Assembly: GCA_963169105.1 (NCBI GenBank)
Contig: OY720636.1
Location: 104,656,539-104,720,538 of the forward strand
Length of the DNA: 64,000 bases
Direction: 5' to 3'
DNA from: Ceriagrion tenellum
Taxonomy: Eukaryota > Arthropoda > Insecta > Odonata > Coenagrionidae
Of this stretch, positions 49,801 through 58,700 are shown piece after piece. The notes beneath the pieces were generated by a model that saw only the letters and a list, made by a program, of their open reading frames with translations, ran no database searches and was not told the origin of the DNA. Numbering within the stretch: the stretch's first letter is position 1; the number at the start of each line of letters is the position of its first letter. A program made the position numbers and the translations under genes.

Positions 49801-51011
49801 TGAAATTGTGGTTGCAAATATTTAGCAGGGTCCCATTGATAAATATGCCACAGCAGTTTCCCTTAATGTCCACAAGGAAACCATGACTACAATCAATAGA
49901 GTTTTCTTTACAAGGTATCACCTTTTATTGGCACACCACGGGATGTATGTTGAGTGTAAGAGGGAGACTGAATGAAATGAAATGATTGCTATTTTGAATA
50001 GTTAGAAAATATAATTTGGAAAACTTGTAATGTCTAATTACATATGTTCAAGATCTCTCACTCATGCCTTTATGTATGTGTCAAGTCATTTAAAGGGCAA
50101 AATAATGGTAACTTGTTCATTGTTAGTTTTAACTCCCGAAAATTCATTGTTTTTTGCATGTTATAACTTTCTTTAATCATTTTAAACCCTATGTACTTGT
50201 ATTAGCCTTAGAAATAATTTTATTTTGAGTACTCTCACATTTTTGCTTACTTTTCTTCATCTTTTAACAGATTTCTGGACTGGTGGGATCATCTCGTCCT
50301 AGACCCCCATTTGGTGATATGCCACAATCTTCAGTACTCCCACCCAATTTTATCCTGGGCAACCAAGGACCTCAATCCCTCAGTCCTATGGTCAACCTAG
50401 TCGATGGAATGTGTGGCATGAATCCCATTACTGCACTTGACTCAGATTCTGATCTTGAAGATGTGAACCACTTCTTGCAAGAATCCCTTGCGCAAGTCAT
50501 GTACACGGAGAGTGTGATGGAAAAGGCACTTAATGGAGGACTCTCACCAATGACCAGCCCAGGGAAATATCCTCCTCCTGCTGATTATGTAAGTCGCTTT
50601 CAGATGTTGTCTGTTGTTCACTAACTGTCTTAAAGCACCTTACTTCCCGGTAAATTTTATGTTGTTACATCTGGAATGTAAGTAACTTGATTTTTTTAAA
50701 GGAAGAGTAAAGAAAATTTGTGGTACATTCTTAAGCAATTTTTTGTTGTAATATGAGTCTGTTATCTTCAGAGCATTAAGTTTTCTGATAAAGATGATTG
50801 TTTACTTAATTTTTTTAAGTAGTGGTAACCTTATCATAGCTTGTTTTCATTTCATTTGGGCAGAGATATCTAAGATTTGTCTATTCTTTTCAGGCTGAAA
50901 TGGCTGCTACTTGCCGGGAAAACATCAAATGCCTCCGTGCCTTTTTGGAAACTGTTGGAGGCAATACTGGAGGCACAATGCTCCCTCCTCGTGACTTCTG
51001 GGCCATTAAAG
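37444..51011 (+). CDS. Eight-exon segment of a Klarsicht/nesprin-like protein (partial gene)
   Basis: Eight exons on the plus strand join without a stop: 37444-37865, 38594-39089, 40288-40575, 41281-41724, 43167-43529, 46425-46703, 50271-50588 and 50894-51011. They total 2,728 nt, or 909 codons plus one base. Every internal junction has AG acceptor and GT donor, and the frame is kept across all seven joins, which is strong evidence for a real gene. The product is mostly disordered: acidic runs, Ser/Pro/Thr-rich stretches and basic clusters (KRRK, RRKKIRTRRR, GRRKRQ), then helix-prone segments at the end. No transmembrane, kinase or other catalytic motif is visible. The style, including the EFGDDYRQHFDSQSDG segment in exon 6, suggests to me an insect Klarsicht-type KASH protein, which would link nuclei or organelles to microtubule transport. 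That name is inference from memory. The start lies upstream and the stop lies downstream, probably outside the window. Introns are 728, 1198, 705, 1442, 2895, 3567 and 305 bp. Confidence 0.85.
38594..39089 (+). CDS. Exon 2 of the segment (acidic, with WVYSHMSHRD motif)
   Basis: The acceptor AG is at 38592-38593, after GATTTCATTTC. The first base completes an Arg codon started in exon 1, giving ER-TENPRNCAYFVVRRID across the junction. The exon then reads 165 codons. It includes DTDSEAEVKENG, the acidic block DAEETEGEEEDEEWVYSHMS, the basic DLKSRKSLLYEN and the amphipathic KYARIRQWLKKG near the end. It stops at RRY before a strong donor (GTAAGT at 39090). The CAYFVVRR stretch is the most ordered-looking part and may be a short conserved motif. 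The outgoing phase is 0. Confidence 0.87.
39110..39220 (-). repeat. tRNA-like repeat fragment in intron 2
   Basis: Read on the minus strand, there is a box-B-like GGTTTGAATCTCAG (39,155-39,168) preceded by GGAGATCCA, as in tRNA-derived SINEs. It is too degraded to define ends. Confidence 0.3.
40288..40575 (+). CDS. Exon 3 of the segment (Ser/Thr-rich)
   Basis: The acceptor is TTTACAG ending at 40287 and the donor is GT at 40576 (AAAG|GTAAAA). The exon is 96 codons, phase 0 on both sides. It opens PIDSCDASGEYTSSGESSEA and continues Ser-rich through SSGDLDGSIATCRKSSSAT to SISLSPSGK. Composition suggests a disordered, possibly phosphorylated linker; no fold is recognised. The SGEYTSSGESSE opening resembles the SEGGEYTSDDD opening of the exon at 46425, so these may be two instances of one short motif. 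Confidence 0.87.
41281..41724 (+). CDS. Exon 4 of the segment (basic ends, Ser/Pro/Gly-rich middle)
   Basis: The acceptor is TTGCTTTTGCAG ending at 41280 and the donor is GTGAGC at 41725. It is 148 codons with phase 0 on both sides. The N-terminal part is basic (MVLRVKRRKSKTSTHHQR), then KRRPWSICVSGHGHLVNMTS, a Pro/Ser/Thr linker, a Gly/Ser stretch, and a basic end (SSRRKKIRTRRRTL). The basic clusters could be nuclear-localisation or microtubule/acidic-lipid contact sites; this is inference. The RPWSICVSGHGHLVNMTSPG part looks the most conserved. The ATG at the first codon is internal, not a start: the frame is continuous with the exons on both sides. Confidence 0.87.
41995..42429. mobile_element. 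Non-autonomous hAT-like transposon (MITE)
   Basis: Inverted ends are TAGGGATGAGTCGATTCC on the left and TAAGGATGAGTCGAATCC (reverse-complemented) on the right. The element is 435 bp and flanked by a perfect 8-bp duplication GTTTTATC at 41987-41994 and 42430-42437, as expected of hAT insertions. The ends carry several CGATTCT/GATTCT-type subterminal words. No transposase. It lies in intron 4 (41725-43166). Confidence 0.85.
43167..43529 (+). CDS. Exon 5 of the segment (acidic C-terminal half)
   Basis: The acceptor is TTTCATGACAG ending at 43166 and the donor is GTGAGC at 43530. It is 121 codons, phase 0 on both sides. It starts GQKSESGNSDSLLGEMAAAL, continues with a basic Ser-rich stretch (MRRRGSKSSGKGLSPGSKGS), then an acidic region (DESKDEVDGQDEGIG, PDDEECEEEEKLG), and ends SSYSEQAWDNYQ. 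The SLLGEMAAALMRRR segment is helix-prone. No recognised domain. Confidence 0.87.
43530..45085. other. Intron 5, left part; nothing identified
   Basis: AT-rich intron sequence between the exon ending at 43529 and the transposon at 45089. Open frames on the minus strand (for example near 43,650-44,010) have no recognised motif and no splice pattern linking them. Confidence 0.5.
45089..45916. mobile_element. Non-autonomous Tc1/mariner-like transposon
   Basis: The element is 828 bp between TA dinucleotides (45087-45088 and 45917-45918). Its ends are inverted copies of each other over 124 bp (45089-45212 and 45793-45916) with no gap. Both begin CAGTCACTTCA and then [TA]AAAGTATCGCGACA. The TA target site and the CAGT-type start fit Tc1/mariner. 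The centre has no intact transposase; the 96-codon frame at 45598 has no DDE-type features. It lies in intron 5. Confidence 0.85.
46425..46703 (+). CDS. Exon 6 of the segment (LMEFGDDYRQ motif)
   Basis: The acceptor is CTAATGCTTCACAG ending at 46424 and the donor is GTAAGT at 46704. It is 93 codons with phase 0 on both sides. It begins VCLSEGGEYTSDDDKTTKEQ and continues LKNLMEFGDDYRQHFDSQSD. This is the segment that most suggests a Klarsicht/nesprin-type protein to me. The rest is Pro/Ser-rich (RQPPTPCSTL, SHSPTPPSPGSSS) and ends in a basic GRRKRQA. The SPTPPSP stretch offers minimal proline-directed phosphorylation or SH3-type sites, which is inference. Confidence 0.87.
46704..47686. other. 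Intron 6, left part; nothing identified
   Basis: AT-rich intronic sequence. A short plus-strand frame at 47022 shows no recognisable protein. Confidence 0.45.
47691..47993. mobile_element. Non-autonomous piggyBac-like transposon (MITE)
   Basis: It is 303 bp and flanked by TTAA on both sides (47687-47690 and 47994-47997). The inverted ends are CCCTTTTGCTGC and GCAGCAAAAGGG, which are perfect 12-bp inverses. TTAA targets plus CCC-starting ends are the hallmark of piggyBac. There is no transposase. The frames at 47532 and 47704 run through it and are coincidental. Confidence 0.85.
48660..48873 (-). repeat. tRNA-derived SINE, left arm of inverted pair
   Basis: Minus-strand copy of the SINE at 48956-49166. 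On its own strand it reads GGTAGCTTAACTGATTAGAG (box A region) and GAGTTTGATTCCCAG (degraded box B), then ends with ACTGTGAATTTCACAC. Shared flanking words such as GTGAGGACAACTTGCTCC show the two arms are copies of the same unit. Confidence 0.8.
48956..49166 (+). repeat. tRNA-derived SINE, right arm of inverted pair
   Basis: Contains a good box A (TAGCTTAATTGGTTAGAGC at about 49,071) and box B (TGGGTTCGTTTCCCAG at about 49,113). A non-tRNA head (GTGAGGACAACTTGCTCC) precedes these and the tail is ACTGTGAATTTCACACAAAT. The better-preserved promoter boxes suggest this arm is the less diverged one. The 82-bp spacer separates it from its inverted partner. Confidence 0.8.
50271..50588 (+). CDS. Exon 7 of the segment (acidic helix-prone segment)
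   Basis: The acceptor is CATCTTTTAACAG ending at 50270 and the donor is GTAAGT at 50589. It is 106 codons, phase 0 on both sides. It starts ISGLVGSSRPRPPFGDMPQS, then a hydrophobic/Pro linker, and a helix-prone acidic segment (DSDSDLEDVNHFLQESLAQV, MYTESVMEKALNGG), ending SPGKYPPPADY. The helix is the kind found in spectrin-repeat or coiled-coil proteins, but I cannot assign a named fold. Confidence 0.87.
50894..51011 (+). CDS. Exon 8 of the segment (last visible exon)
   Basis: The acceptor is CTTTTCAG ending at 50893, after the shortest intron (305 bp). The donor GT is at 51012 (AAAG|GTTTGT), giving 39 codons plus one base, so the outgoing phase is 1. The peptide AEMAATCRENIKCLRAFLET, then VGGNTGG, then MLPPRDFWAIK, begins as a helix that continues the pattern of exon 7. 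The next exon should begin by completing a Gly or similar codon. I found no convincing continuation before base 64,000, so the following intron is probably at least 13 kb, or its exon is too short to recognise. Confidence 0.82.
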
Positions 51012-51162
51012 GTTTGTAGTTTCTTAAAATTTCATGAATTTTTAATGAGTGTTTCAAATCTCATGTAACCTTTATTGTTATGGCAAAACAAATATTTCAT
51101 AACTCATGCGTTTTAATAACTGGTTAAGCCATTTGATATGTTTAGTATATCTAGGGCCCCTA

Positions 51163-52180
51163 TATTCAGGGCCCCTGCTTTTTAATATATTTATTAATGA
51201 CTTGCCTGGCTGTTTGAAATCGGAATGTCTTTTATATGCTGATGACTGTAAGGTATCAACCAGGGTCACCTCTCTTAACGAGTGTGTTATTTTACAAAAT
51301 GACTTGGATACATTTTTTAGCTGGTGTGTTGAATGGAATTTATATCCTAATTTAACTAAATGTAAAATTATCACCTTTATTTTGGGGAAGACTTTTATTC
51401 GTTATGACTATCTCTTAAATGGTGTTCCTCTTGATCGTGTTACCTCAATTACTGACTTAGGAGTCACTTTAGATAGCAAACTTTCCTTTAAACCGCATGT
51501 TCAGTCAATATGCTCGAAAGCTTATCACCTTGTGGGATTTTTTAAATGAAATTGCATTCTCAATTTTTCTGCTCAAACTGTTGTGCGAGCATACTGTACG
51601 ATCGTCCGACCTGTTTTAGAATACGGTAGTAGGGTCTGGAATCCACACCATTTCACGTTAGAGAGGACACCTGAAAAAATACAGATGTGATTTGTGAAAT
51701 GGCTGTGTTCTCTGTATAATGGTCCTGTCTATACAGTATCCGAATACCCCAATTTATGTCAATTTTTTACGCTCACTCCACTTGGAGTTAGAAGGAGAGT
51801 TTCAGATGCAATCTTGGTGATGTGGATTCCAGCCATCTACTTGGCTTAATCCACCTGAATGCGCCTCCAAGGAGGACTAAGCACACTCCACTCTTCAGAT
51901 GCCACTTTAGTCAGGTTGATGTCTCTAAATATGAACCGCTAACTAGGATGATGCACACGGCTAATGAATTTTGGAATAATTAGAAAGATGCTGATTTTAT
52001 TTCTGACCCTTTAGTATCCCTAAAAAAGAAAATGTTTGTATTTTTTAATAGAACCTAAACAGTTGTTTTTTTCCCGATTGATTCATGTACGTATTTATTT
52101 ATTTTATTGTAGTTTTATTATAACACATGTAATTGGGGTTACCTGTATGTGTTAAATAAATTATTATTATTATATCTTAT
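51163..52180 (+). mobile_element. 5'-truncated Jockey/CR1-like LINE
   Basis: The plus strand carries reverse-transcriptase motifs: GPLLFNIFINDLPGC, LLYADDCKVS (the YADD catalytic box), LDTFFSWCVEWNLYPNLTKC, and VTSITDLGVTLDSKLSFKPH. After a stop at 51546 the homology continues in other frames (TIVRPVLEYGSRVWNPH at about 51,600, then LERTPEKIQM). The element ends in GTGTTAAATAAATTATTATTATTA, a short ATT-repeat tail typical of LINE 3' ends. It starts inside the palm domain, so it is truncated and dead. It sits 150 bp after the last exon. Confidence 0.85.
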
Positions 52181-52362
52181 TGTCAAGGAAAAATCTTCAA
52201 ATAATCAGGTATGATCTTGGGGACAGAATTTTCTTTTTCAACTTGGGAGTAATTACTTAATAGGTAATAGAAATTTTTTATAATATAAACAGTCATTTAG
52301 CTTGGTTAGAGCAAGTATGAGGACTTTGATTCATCATAGCTAATATTTCTCATGCCCAAGAG

Positions 52363-52573
52363 CGGTGGTTCTCAACCTGACTACTTTGGGTTTGGGTCAT
52401 AACTACTTTGGGGGTTGGACGACCCTTTCGCTGGAGTTGCCTAAGACCAGCAGAAAATACATATTTCCGATGGTCTTATGAAGCGGCAACTAAAATAATT
52501 TTATGGTTGGGGGTCACCACAACATGAGGAATTGTATCTAAGGGTCGTGGTATTAGAAGGTTGAGAACCACTG
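52363..52573. mobile_element. Non-autonomous hAT-like transposon (MITE)
   Basis: The ends are CGGTGGTTCTCAACCT and, inverted, CAGTGGTTCTCAACCT, the widely found hAT end. Length is 211 bp. The 8-bp flanks are CCCAAGAG (52355-52362) and CCCCAGAG (52574-52581), which match at 7 of 8 positions. No transposase. Confidence 0.85.
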
Positions 52574-52585
52574 CCCCAGAGCATC

Positions 52586-52915
52586 TAATTCCAAATAATT
52601 GGGCAACGGTCTTCTTCACAAAGGTGTGCTCTCGGTCCACAAAGATGTGCGGTAGGTCTTTCGCGAAAGCGAGACCAACAGCCACTCGTCTCAGTTGTTT
52701 GGGGTAGCCAAACTAATACGAGCACTTCGGGGAGGCGGAGGCCCTTGAGGTCCTTTTAACCTCAATCCGCCTCATTGGTGTTGGCCTCGAAGGGGCTGTG
52801 GTTTAGCTAACTTTCCCTTCCTATCCTTTCCTCCCACCTCTTCCTTGCCCCGGGTATAAGCGAGAGCTTGAAAACCATGGTGGAAGTTGTAATCCTGCAG
52901 CGAGAGCTGAAACAC
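52586..52915. mobile_element. Insertion of about 330 bp with 15-bp target duplication
   Basis: The insert is bounded by perfect 15-bp direct repeats CTGCCCCAGAGCATC at 52571-52585 and 52916-52930. The left copy overlaps the last three bases of the hAT MITE, so this insertion came later. A 15-bp duplication suggests a target-primed retroposon (SINE or short LINE) rather than a DNA transposon. The body contains GCGAGACCAACAGCC near 52,669 and CCTCAATCCGCC near 52,761. No A-rich tail is evident, so the class is unknown. Confidence 0.65.
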
Positions 52916-52930
52916 CTGCCCCAGAGCATC

Positions 52931-55495
52931 AGGGTGTAAAAAAGAAATGCTGTGTTAATTGGGAAAAAATTTGTCAATATTGTGTGCTGCATCTGTACTT
53001 CCAGGTGGCAAGAAAGAATTACCATTAATTCTTAAGTAATTTGTATAGATGACTTGGCTCAGACCTCACCCTATGATTGTAAACCAGTGTATCTGTAATG
53101 GTACTAAAAATTGAAGTCTTGACTCCTCTTTTCCAAAAGCAGTTTTGAGTTGCTTTCTTCTAACACTCAATAAATATATCTGTGCATTTTGGTAGTCATC
53201 TATTCCAGCATTTGTGCTTTTACCTGACCTTAAGTGCATCATTAATTCTACGCTGCCTTTGAAAGCTATAATTGTAGTTAATTTTCCTTAAACATCCATT
53301 TAAGATGCCTCAAATTTAGTGAGTTCAGTTTGTGGCTCTTGCATTTATTATTACATTTTCCATTGTGGCATGCTTGTTGTTTTTGTTCTTTCATTTGAAG
53401 TAAAGTTGAATAGTTAAAATATTCTTTGGAACACATCCTGTGTACTAAACAAATCATATGGTAGACTCTTTCAGATTTTGACTTTGGTCTATCTCATGAT
53501 GTAAGTCCATTCTCCTCTATTCATTGCCTTCTGCCACTAACTCAAAATCTTCCTGGTCTTCCCCATTTCCTCTTTTCTGTGATTCTCCTATTCAGTAGCT
53601 TCTTTGCCAAGGTGGATTAAGGGGGTGACTGCCTTCCCCCCTTAGTGTTAGCTGTTAAAATAGGAAAAATGGTGGTCGTCAGGTACACAATATTCCCTTG
53701 ATCCCAATAAAGTAGCAATAGTGAAACTTACTATGCCGTCGCTTTTTTGTCCACCTTTCCTGTTTCATCTACTCTCAGTGATCTGGCAAAGACTATCTTG
53801 GGAGCTTCACAGATCTCATTTGGCCTTCACCCAAATCATCCTTTTTTTCCTTGATCACTTCATTTATTATTTTATTTGGGGCTGTAAATCCTCTTTAGAA
53901 ACGTTAAGTTCAAACATTTAAGTATTAAAAGTAGCTATCGAAGGGCATTCAAGTTTACTGTGGGAGTCCTTTGTTCTTCCCTTAATAGTACATTTCTTGG
54001 ATCCACATACTTTCAAAAAAGGAATAAATTTTGTGTCGCCCTTTAAATAATAGTGGCCTCCATCTTGACATCAGCGCTTTGCATGAGGGTCAGTAATGGT
54101 AATTAAATGTTTAAAATGAAAATATAGCCGTGTGATTTCCATGGTTTGGGTCAGTTGGAATATTTTTTACAATTTGAGGCACCTCGTTCGAGTGAGGCAG
54201 TCTTGGATGACCGGGCGCCGGTTTCTGTGCGTTATTAGCGTCGATGTTCTCATCCCAGAATGAATAAATGAAGCGAATCGGCTGTCCACGCGACGTTAAA
54301 GATGGATGGAGTCGGCTTTCAAGATGGCACTCCCTGGTAGTTTTTCTTCCGCCATCCACTCCGTCCCCCCACCACTTACCCCCTCGCCTCACACCGCCCC
54401 CCTCAAGCTTCCTTTTTCCTCCCCTCCGCTAAATTGGGCTCGTGGCCAAGGAATAAGGTAAACGTCCTGCGATGTGGAAGCGTGCTGTTTGAGTGGGTGG
54501 CACCTTCCCCCCATCTTCCCTTGAGGCCGATTCCAGTTTGAAAATGACTTCATGTCGCTACTCAAATTCTGGTTCACATTGAACATGAGAACGTAACTTT
54601 AGGCGGCTGTAAGTGTGAGACGGTTATAGAGAGATGGATTGTACATGTGAGACGGTTAGTTGCGTAGTAAACGAAGTACGTAAGAACCTAGCGCCGAAGA
54701 CCGCCTTCTTCCATCGCTGGTACTATTGTTACATTTACCGATCGCGGAGAAGAGTGACCTCTTTAATCGGACTAATCAGGAGTAACCCTGTCGACGGTAA
54801 AATATGCGCCACGTGCGGAAGGAAAATTTTGACTGCTGAAGTGAGCTCGGATCATATATGAAGAAATCGCTTTTCGTAAACATAGTTGAAGGGGGACCAC
54901 GTTTATACTTCGAAATGAATCTCTGGCTTCAATATATTTTGGAATTTCTTGAATGCAAGCTGATTAATAGCTTGATGTAGGAAACTTAATATAAAAGGAG
55001 CCAAACATAAAAAGCTTCTTGGTCTGGATGAGGGAAGTCAAAAATGTTATATTAGTGGAGAGAAAAAATATGGTGTAGACCCGCTTGAAGACTCAGGAAA
55101 TTTCAGCCCAAAATTAGCGCCTTTGGGGTTAACCTCGTAATATTATGTTTCTGTAAACCGTCGTAGAAGTGATGAAAACCTAATATTAAGTTAATTTTAA
55201 TGTTGACAAATATTTGGCTTACGTTACGAGTGCATAATCATAAAAAAACTCCCATTAAATGGATCATTCGACTATCACTAAGTTATAAACTTGAAATTTT
55301 GAATTAAATGACTGTGCAATTTGCATTGTACTATGTTTTACGGGACTAAGTTCAAGTACGGGACAAAAATTCCTTCAATGAAGTAAAAGTAGCCAGCTTT
55401 TCTGCAGGAGAGATCGACAGAAATGCCTGCACCCCAAGTGTTTGGTAACGTTATGTTCTTAAGTTATGCCCTCATGTTCAATGCGAACAGAATGG
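52931..55495. other. No supported gene
   Basis: AT-rich except a pyrimidine-rich patch at 54,345-54,425 and a modest GC-rich patch at 54,200-54,310. Open frames up to 93 codons occur on both strands without recognisable motifs or splice sites that continue the phase-1 donor at 51012. Confidence 0.4.
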
Positions 55496-55499
55496 TGGG

Positions 55500-55759
55500 A
55501 AGGTAAGTGATGCGTTCGCGGAGGGGTGTGTGAAAGAGCGCATGTTGTGGGGCGGGAGGGGAGGGAAGAGCCGCGAGTCACGTGGTCCGCCTTCGCTCGT
55601 GCCTCTCCGAAGTCCGGGCGTGGGAGGCGCGAGGCTCTCGACTGTTTATTGTTGTTATGGTGATCGCGGCGAGAGGGCGGTGTCTATTGCGTTGCGTGTC
55701 CGACGAGCGATAAGCGTGTGGCGGCGGGAGCTGCAGTGCCGTTTGTAGTTTAATCTCAG
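55500..55759 (+). promoter_or_regulatory. CpG-rich candidate promoter and untranslated first exon
   Basis: This block is strikingly rich in CpG and G+C in an AT-rich neighbourhood. It holds a GC box (GGGGCGGGAGG near 55,550) and an E-box/USF-type site (GTCACGTGGTC near 55,578). It ends at a strong splice donor (AATCTCAG|GTGAGC, GT at 55760). The plus-strand frame inside it ends in TAG shortly before the donor, so it reads best as a non-coding first exon. It lies 4.5 kb beyond the last recognised exon on the same strand, so it could start a short 3' isoform of the same gene or a separate downstream gene. No TATA box was identified. Confidence 0.4.
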
Positions 55760-58700
55760 GTGAGCCGCTTTTCCATCCGCTCCCCCTGTACCGTTTCGGT
55801 GTCGGTGTGTTCTCGTGCGATATCGGCCGCGGCGGTTCGTCTGGACTTCCGAGTATGTGCATACGTCGTCCGTCCGTCGCATGAAGTCGCCTGTTCAATG
55901 CCCCATAACTGGATTCGCAGGAGTGACTCCCATAAAAGCGATTTCTCGCGAGGAAGTGTGTGCCTTTCAGAAGATCGGAAAGTTATCCTGTTTCCGAAGG
56001 TGTCCCTTAGTATTGCGAGCGATGGATTTCGTTTTGTTAAGAAAGTGTTCTGGTTTCTGTTAGTTGTTAATTTTGTTTAGAAGGAGCTCCATGAATTTTG
56101 TTTTTTGATCCATGTCCACGGGCTCAATCGAGGACGGATTATCAACATCGTTTCTGGTTAAGGGAACTTAGTATCTGCGTCGGAATGTTGAGAAATCTCA
56201 GGATTGAAAAAAATTATTCCAAACCTCGTTCGGTTCGTTAATGCGTGTTTCAATTTATGACTAACTATCTGAGTTATTTGCTGAGACTATGAAAGCCTGC
56301 GTATCAGAAGAGTCGTGGTGACGTAAATTTGACATGATTGGGAAAAGGCAACCATACTGATCACCGCGGAGGGTATAGCTTGTGGCTAGTTCTGACAATT
56401 CATGCGGGATGTGCATATGGTAGTCTTATGTGATAAGATTTTTCGGTGATAAGCGAGGCGAAAGGACATAGATGACTGTATGGAATATAATGTGTGTTCA
56501 TTGTTCACTGTAATTTACGTATTTAGTTCATATTTGTAACTCGTTTGGTCTTTCGTTTTTTGCCATTTTATGATGTAGACCTGTGGTGATAACGTAGCTT
56601 TTATGCAGCTTTGTTATTTACTGATGAATATTAATGTTATAATAGCGTTGACTTATGTTCAAGCTTTTGCAATTTGCTATTTGTAATAATTAAATACCAT
56701 AGAACGGTCTGTAATGCTCGCATTTATTGTTGCCACACAGATTGACCCCAAGTGATTGATCTCAGTAGATGAAATCGCTCGAAGACTGAAGTGTAATTCG
56801 AATAAATGTTTTATTGTTCAAGTTGAGTGCACCTCCAGCTACAGCTGTCAAATTTAACGAGTTGCTATTCCGAAACTTTCAGTTATGACGGTCATTATGA
56901 ACGAGCTTTTATTATATCGAGAATGCCGTTAAGGATACACATGACGTCTGTTCTTTGAATTTTCCCGAGTCAGGCACAGAAATAAAATCTAATGCTTAAA
57001 AAGGCTAATAAATCAGCGTAGTGAAAAGAATTCACTCTGCTTGGTTATTCTCTAATCGAATGTTGGTATCTTTTCTGATTCTCGGAGCTGATTTCATCGT
57101 CGATATAATACGCACATTGTATTGATAACTGCGTTATCATTTATTGATTCCAGGTGCAATGTGCTTAGGTCGATTTTCCAGGTAATGGTTGCGTGCTTTT
57201 TTTTTGTTACGCGGAAATGCATCGTCTATTTCCGCACCTATAAAACGTCTCGTTGGAAAATTCCCGTCGCACTTTTCAGATCGAGTTTTGTTGTGTTCCA
57301 AGGCTGTCTATTTCTACATAATAAGCGTTTTATTTCTCATTTCGCACGGTTTCTAATGTCCTGTCCTCTGAGCCCGAGGTAAACAATTGTGACATCACCG
57401 GCTTGAGTGTGACTCGAGCGTTTTGTATCTTGCGGCTTATGCGGGTCCGTCTTCGGAGGTTACATCACTGACTGAATATGAATCAATGCCAAGTTGGCCG
57501 TCGGCTGCGAAGGAACGAAAATACATGCTCCGAGGAAGTCGGCCTGCTGTGATCTGTTCGCCACGGAACCCTATGCAAGCATCTCGACTTTTTCTCAATG
57601 ACCCGTGCTGGAGGAACTAAATATCTTTTGAGTTTTTGGCGTTTGGCAGGCAGTCATTAAAAACGACTGCTGGGCTGAAGGGAAGAGCTGCATTATTTTC
57701 GGTGTTTTCCACGTCCAGCTGTTCAAGAAATAGCCTGACAATGTCGGAGGATAGTGTGTCGGTGCCAGAAAGTTTAAAATCTGAAGATAAAATTTATCTC
57801 CATTTTCCTTGGCGTAAGTTCCTTAAGTGCTAGTGAACCTGTTTATCGCCACTATTGTTAAAGGTGGGGGTGTAGCTGATTGTGAATTCCTTCGATGTTT
57901 TCATGGTGTGCATCTGATAATCTGATTTCCAAAGTCCGTCTTTTGAGAGCAGCATCAAATCAATGGTAATTAGAGTTCCGACGCTGTGATTTACTGAGGA
58001 GACAATGGCCACATCCAGTATGTATTTATCGAAAGTATTCCCCGTGAAGGGGGCCTATTTTTAAGGCGTCGGAATATGAGGTAGACATTGTCGATTCATT
58101 AGGTATCGTAAATGCATATTGTCCACAATCACTCTCCTAAGTCACACTTAAAATTAAGAAATTAATCGATTAGAAGTAATAGCCTTAGAAGGAACGATTC
58201 TTGGAGGCGAGAAATATTCCTTGTAGTTGTAACTCCTTTAAAACTTGAAGAATTCTCCTTGATTTAGAAATAATTTTATTATTTATTTTATATTTCCTTG
58301 TATTTTTTGTTGAACAGGGAAACTTCATAAAATCGTACTCTTTCGCATAAAATAATGAAATTTATTCTCCAAATATTTTCGGGACGCCAAGTCATGGGCT
58401 GCATTTTGTCCGCAGATGTTTCGATGTTCGATTCTAACCCGAAGGCATGGGTCGGTGGAATGCATCCCTTTATGCGGTGATGAGGAAGATTTTTGCTATT
58501 TAATTAGTCGATAGTACACCAAATCTTTCTTTGGAGTTATAGCTTCGCCCTAAATTGCCGGAAGCCGTTTATATCTCATAACCTCCTTGATTTCATTCAT
58601 TTTCGTTTCTATTTGAATCAAAACTACTTATTGCGTTAAGTATCTGGGAAGGGTCGTGGCAGCTCTGTATGCCACCATTACATTTTCCCAGTCGGGGATA

